35,563 bases of DNA from contig NZ_MUIO01000086.1 in the NCBI RefSeq assembly GCF_002087235.1, forward strand, positions 1-35,563, read 5' to 3'. A program made the position numbers and the translations under genes. Under the pieces are notes generated by a model. That model had not been told where the DNA came from and did no database searches. It saw nothing but the letters and a program-made list of their open reading frames with translations. Positions 32,907 through 35,563 of this stretch are shown here, piece by piece (the stretch's first letter is position 1; the number at the start of each line of letters is the position of its first letter). This DNA is from Pseudomonas floridensis. GTDB lineage: Bacteria > Pseudomonadota > Gammaproteobacteria > Pseudomonadales > Pseudomonadaceae.

Positions 32907-33185
32907 GTGCTCACCACGGACCGACTGATGGATTTTGCTTATAGGATCAGGATGACATTTGGCACTTCACCCCTCGAACCCACACGTTCACAAGCATTCA
33001 ATATATCGTCCGAAGCCGTAAGATATGCTGGAAGCGGAAACGCTCTGGATGCCACTAAATGGGCGGAGCTAGTAAAGAAACATTGTCCTTCCGCCGGTCA
33101 GTGGGCATACAGGGGCCTTGATAACACCAACATTAGGACCCTGCTGGCGTTGGCCATCCAAGTCACGGAAGGACGAGCAGAATGA
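32907..33185 (+). CDS. Small paralogous protein, copy 1
   Basis: An unrecognised 92-residue soluble protein if the GTG at 32907 is used, or 85 residues from the ATG at 32928. The GTG fits better with the length of its neighbour, but neither start has a good ribosome-binding site. Its C-terminal half aligns with that of the next gene: TKWAELVKKHCPSAGQWAY and then GLDNTNIRTLLALAIQVT, against TDVALIVARQCPGTQFFVT and GVDNKDISILLTMALQQT. The two are therefore diverged tandem duplicates. The stop overlaps the next start as ATGA. Base composition is AT-rich compared with the chromosome core. Confidence 0.72.
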   Translation: MLTTDRLMDFAYRIRMTFGTSPLEPTRSQAFNISSEAVRYAGSGNALDATKWAELVKKHCPSAGQWAYRGLDNTNIRTLLALAIQVTEGRAE

Positions 33186-33439
33186 TTGCTGGTAATTTTA
33201 GAGAGTTTCTCGAACGAACAGCAAAAATCAGGAACTGGGCACCTAGTTCAATGGATCTCGTAAAAATAGAGAGCCATTTACAAGCGTTAAAGGGGTCAAA
33301 AAGAGTCATCACATCGACTGACGTCGCGTTAATTGTTGCTCGCCAATGTCCTGGCACGCAATTTTTTGTTACTGCTGGCGTTGATAATAAAGATATCTCA
33401 ATACTGCTAACCATGGCTCTGCAGCAAACTAAACGATAA
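33182..33439 (+). CDS. Small paralogous protein, copy 2
   Basis: An 85-residue protein of unknown family beginning MIAGNFREFLERTAKIRNW. It shares with the previous gene the arrangement helix, HC/QCP core, G(L/V)DN and a Leu-rich C-terminal helix. No membrane segment is seen. It overlaps copy 1 by four bases and is followed, 22 bases after its stop, by a TTG-started membrane protein gene. The three look like one operon. A heteromeric pair acting on or with the membrane protein is a fair guess, not evidence. Confidence 0.75.
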   Translation: MIAGNFREFLERTAKIRNWAPSSMDLVKIESHLQALKGSKRVITSTDVALIVARQCPGTQFFVTAGVDNKDISILLTMALQQTKR

Positions 33440-33461
33440 ACGTCTCAGGCAGGCAGAACAA

Positions 33462-34874
33462 TTGAGTACGAAAGAGCAAGACGTTGTTCTCGCCAAAAAT
33501 AAGCTGGCGGAATTTAAATCAAGTTACGTTGACGCTATCACACAGTATGTGCTGTATACCCAAGGCGAATGGGATTCGAGGGTGGCAACTTCAAACCTTC
33601 TAGACATTCAGCGTAAAGGAGCGGAGTACTATAATTTCTGCGAGGAGTTTGTCGGCAATAGCAGTTTGTTAGGCGCTCATAGTGACGGCTTGTGGGCACA
33701 GGGCTTTGCTGAGGATTGCTATGCGATATTGCAAACCATGCCGCAACATTTCCAACTTTTACAGGCTGGTTTCGAGAGGCTGAAAATTGAGGGTAGCTTC
33801 AAGCCGTCGAGTACCGAGTACGCAAATATGCAGCGACTCTGCAAAAGGTACTTGAAGGCGCCTCTCATCCGGTCGCTGCGTCAGAGCCTAGTCGAAAATA
33901 GTTTGCCAACCTATGGCCTTGATAATAGAGAGGGCTTTACATTGACATCTGGTATGCGAATAGTCATTTCGTTCGTCTTTGGCGTAGTGTTTTTGATCGC
34001 GGTCATTGCGATTGCCATAATTTTACCGAATCCTACCGGTTTCCAATACGTAATTTTCCGGCTCGTTGCGTCGCTATCTGCCGCTGGGGTTGTAGCTGTA
34101 ATGTCGGGTTTTATAGAGGTAAAATTTGGTGGCTGGCTAAGAGCTGGCGGCGCACTTGCTGTGTTTGCAGCGGTGTTTTGGACAAATCCAGCTGAAAAAA
34201 TAATGGGCGAAAAATCTAGTCAGCAGGTCCCTGAACAACATCTGCCGTCGCCACCCCCACCCACGCCTAATCAGCCAAAGCTTGAATATCGCAAGGTCAG
34301 TAAACACATCAAGGATCACAGGCCTGACACAAATGTTGAAGTCGCCACTATTGAGTTAGAGTACGTTGAGGTGCATGGGTTAGGCGATGCTAATACAGAG
34401 AAAAAAATCAACTCACAAATTCAACGTCAAATAGGTGTAAATGAAGCCTTCGAAGGTAGCGAGGATCGTATCATGCATGTAAAAAGTGCAATGATTTACG
34501 GAGGGATTTTAAGCGTTGTGGCGGAAGGGTATTTCTACGGTCATAATGCCGCTGGCGCGCACAATAAAATTGTCAGTTTGAATATAAATATCAAAAACGG
34601 TGAGTCTGTCGAATTTAAAGATCTATTTCGCTCAGGTTATATAAAACAGATAAACACTATGGCTAGCGCTGAGCTGGCGAAGACGATACCTGAAAATTGG
34701 TTTGAGACGGTCTCTGATAATCAGTGCTATTATTTCGATAGTAGTTATCTTTATTTGTGTTTTTCCGAGTATGAAGCTGCTGCTGGTGCTAATGGTGTTG
34801 TGACTGTACGACTGGATCTCAATGATCTAAGAGGCTTGATCAGTTTAAACGGTCCGTTGGCATACATTTTGTAG
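33462..34874 (+). CDS. Membrane protein with periplasmic DUF3298-like domain
   Basis: The 470-residue product starts at TTG with MSTKEQDVVLAKNKL, preceded by AGGCAGG. Residues 1-160 are hydrophilic and helical (cytoplasmic). Hydrophobic segments lie at about 166-189, 193-217 and 224-241. A Pro-rich linker (PSPPPPTP, 262-269) leads to a domain at about 275-465 resembling DUF3298, the RsiV/PdaC-type C-terminal domain. Its marks are AAGAHNKIVSLNINIKNGESVEFKDLF and YLCFSEYEAAAGANGVVTVRL. Three membrane segments with an N-in topology place the C-terminal domain in the periplasm. RsiV-type domains bind lysozyme or cell-wall ligands, so envelope sensing is possible. AT-rich compared with the chromosome core. 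Confidence 0.82.
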   Translation: MSTKEQDVVLAKNKLAEFKSSYVDAITQYVLYTQGEWDSRVATSNLLDIQRKGAEYYNFCEEFVGNSSLLGAHSDGLWAQGFAEDCYAILQTMPQHFQLLQAGFERLKIEGSFKPSSTEYANMQRLCKRYLKAPLIRSLRQSLVENSLPTYGLDNREGFTLTSGMRIVISFVFGVVFLIAVIAIAIILPNPTGFQYVIFRLVASLSAAGVVAVMSGFIEVKFGGWLRAGGALAVFAAVFWTNPAEKIMGEKSSQQVPEQHLPSPPPPTPNQPKLEYRKVSKHIKDHRPDTNVEVATIELEYVEVHGLGDANTEKKINSQIQRQIGVNEAFEGSEDRIMHVKSAMIYGGILSVVAEGYFYGHNAAGAHNKIVSLNINIKNGESVEFKDLFRSGYIKQINTMASAELAKTIPENWFETVSDNQCYYFDSSYLYLCFSEYEAAAGANGVVTVRLDLNDLRGLISLNGPLAYIL

Positions 34875-34911
34875 GGCTATTGCCAAGTCATGAAGCTCTT
34901 GTGTACTCTGA

Positions 34912-35563
34912 TGTTTACAAGAGAGCTCAGGTTCTGAAGCGTTCGCGTGGTTCTGGCTACCTGGCGAAGGCGATGAATTGCCGTACTCCACTTACTTCCG
35001 GCACCTGCTGGAAAAGCATCAATTGGCCCCTGCGATCCTCGCGGTCATCAACGGTTATCTGCAAGACAAAGGCCTGTCCCTGCGCCAGGGCACCATCGTC
35101 GATGCCACTATCATTCATGCCCCCAACTCGACCAGGAACGAGGAAGGAAAGCGTGATCCCGAGATGCATCAGACGAAGAAAGGTAACCAATACTTCTTCG
35201 GAATGAAGGCGCCTATCGGCGCCGATGCCGAGTCGGGACTGGTTCATCATGTTCATGGCACTGCGGCCAATGTGGCCGATGTCACGCAGGTCGCCGAGCT
35301 GCTGCATGGCGAAGAAAACGCGGTGTATGCAGACGCTGGGTACACCGGTGTCGAGAAGCGTGAAGAGCATGAAAATCGTGAGGTCATCTGGCAAATCGCT
35401 GCGCGGCGCAGCACGTATTCCAGGCTCAATAAACGCAGCGTGCTCTACAAGGCCAAGCGCAAGATCGAGTACTGCAAAGCTCAGACACGAGCCAAGGTCG
35501 AGCATCCGTTTCGGGTAATCAAGCGTCAGTTTGGCTATGTGAAAGTGCGCTTTCGTGGGCTGA
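34912..35563 (+). pseudogene. 5'-truncated IS5-family transposase, running off the window
   Basis: The frame reads FRHLLEKHQLAPAILAVING and continues with the DDE catalytic core: D of VDATIIHAP (codon 35101-35103), D of YADAGYTG (35332-35334) and E of KVEHPFRVIKRQFGY (35500-35502). These are typical of IS5-family transposases. No start codon or N-terminal domain is present. Upstream, the frame meets a stop at 34891-34893 and another at 34909-34911, and the junction LPYSTYFRHL looks as if a few codons were lost. The copy is therefore decayed at its 5' end; its 3' end and inverted repeat lie beyond the window. Confidence 0.85.

Noticed and set aside
34896..34923. CTCTTGT / ACAAGAG inverted repeat as a terminator or IS end
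   Set aside because: The stem is only seven pairs with a 14-base loop and no T-run, and it does not resemble a known IS5 terminal repeat.
1..35563. tRNA and rRNA genes
   Set aside because: No cloverleaf with a T-loop GTTCRA pattern or conserved rRNA segment was noticed on either strand by eye.

Overview
The window is the replication-origin segment of a Pseudomonas chromosome (inferred), followed by a mobile accessory region. The assignment rests on four things: the gene order gyrB-recF-dnaN-dnaA // rpmH-rnpA-yidD-yidC-mnmE-mnmG-rsmG-parA-parB-atpIBEFHAGDC-glmU-glmR-glmS; the Pseudomonas-type parS palindrome inside recF; a DeoR-type regulator beside glmS; and a Pseudomonas-style REP element. 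The syringae or fluorescens groups are plausible, but species cannot be fixed from this sequence.

Region 1 (1-9400) is the origin core. gyrB, recF, dnaN and dnaA read leftwards. An intergenic oriC with five perfect DnaA boxes and an AT-rich block separates them from rpmH, rnpA, yidD and yidC, which read rightwards. Two parS sites (one perfect, one with a single mismatch) lie inside recF.

Region 2 (9400-15800) carries mnmE, then a 727-base gap with degenerate DnaA boxes and an AT-rich block resembling the one at oriC, then mnmG-rsmG-parA-parB. MnmE and MnmG make the wobble-uridine tRNA modification, and RsmG methylates 16S rRNA. ParA and ParB act with the parS sites in origin segregation.

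Region 3 (15800-23080) is the complete F1Fo ATP synthase operon. It has a well-formed sigma-70 promoter overlapping a terminator-like hairpin, three intergenic hairpins and a strong terminator.

Region 4 (23100-27531) is amino-sugar supply: glmU, the DeoR-type regulator glmR and glmS.

Region 5 (27532-35563) is accessory. Twenty-six bases after the glmS stop, at the position where Tn7 inserts, a TGT is followed by three direct 20-base repeats built like overlapping TnsB sites. I read this as the glmS-proximal end of a Tn7-like element whose transposition genes lie outside the window. Its cargo includes a leftward pair (a soluble Ser/Thr kinase translationally coupled to a TPR protein). Back-to-back with that is a rightward pair (a patatin-like phospholipase with a central hydrophobic hairpin, overlapping a 73-residue charged protein) closed by a strong terminator. 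A second cassette has two tandem paralogous small proteins and a membrane protein with a DUF3298-like C-terminal domain. A 5'-truncated IS5-family transposase runs off the window end. The kinase-TPR/patatin cassette and the paralogue/DUF3298 cassette are the best candidates for undescribed systems, possibly anti-phage. Those functions are inference from context.
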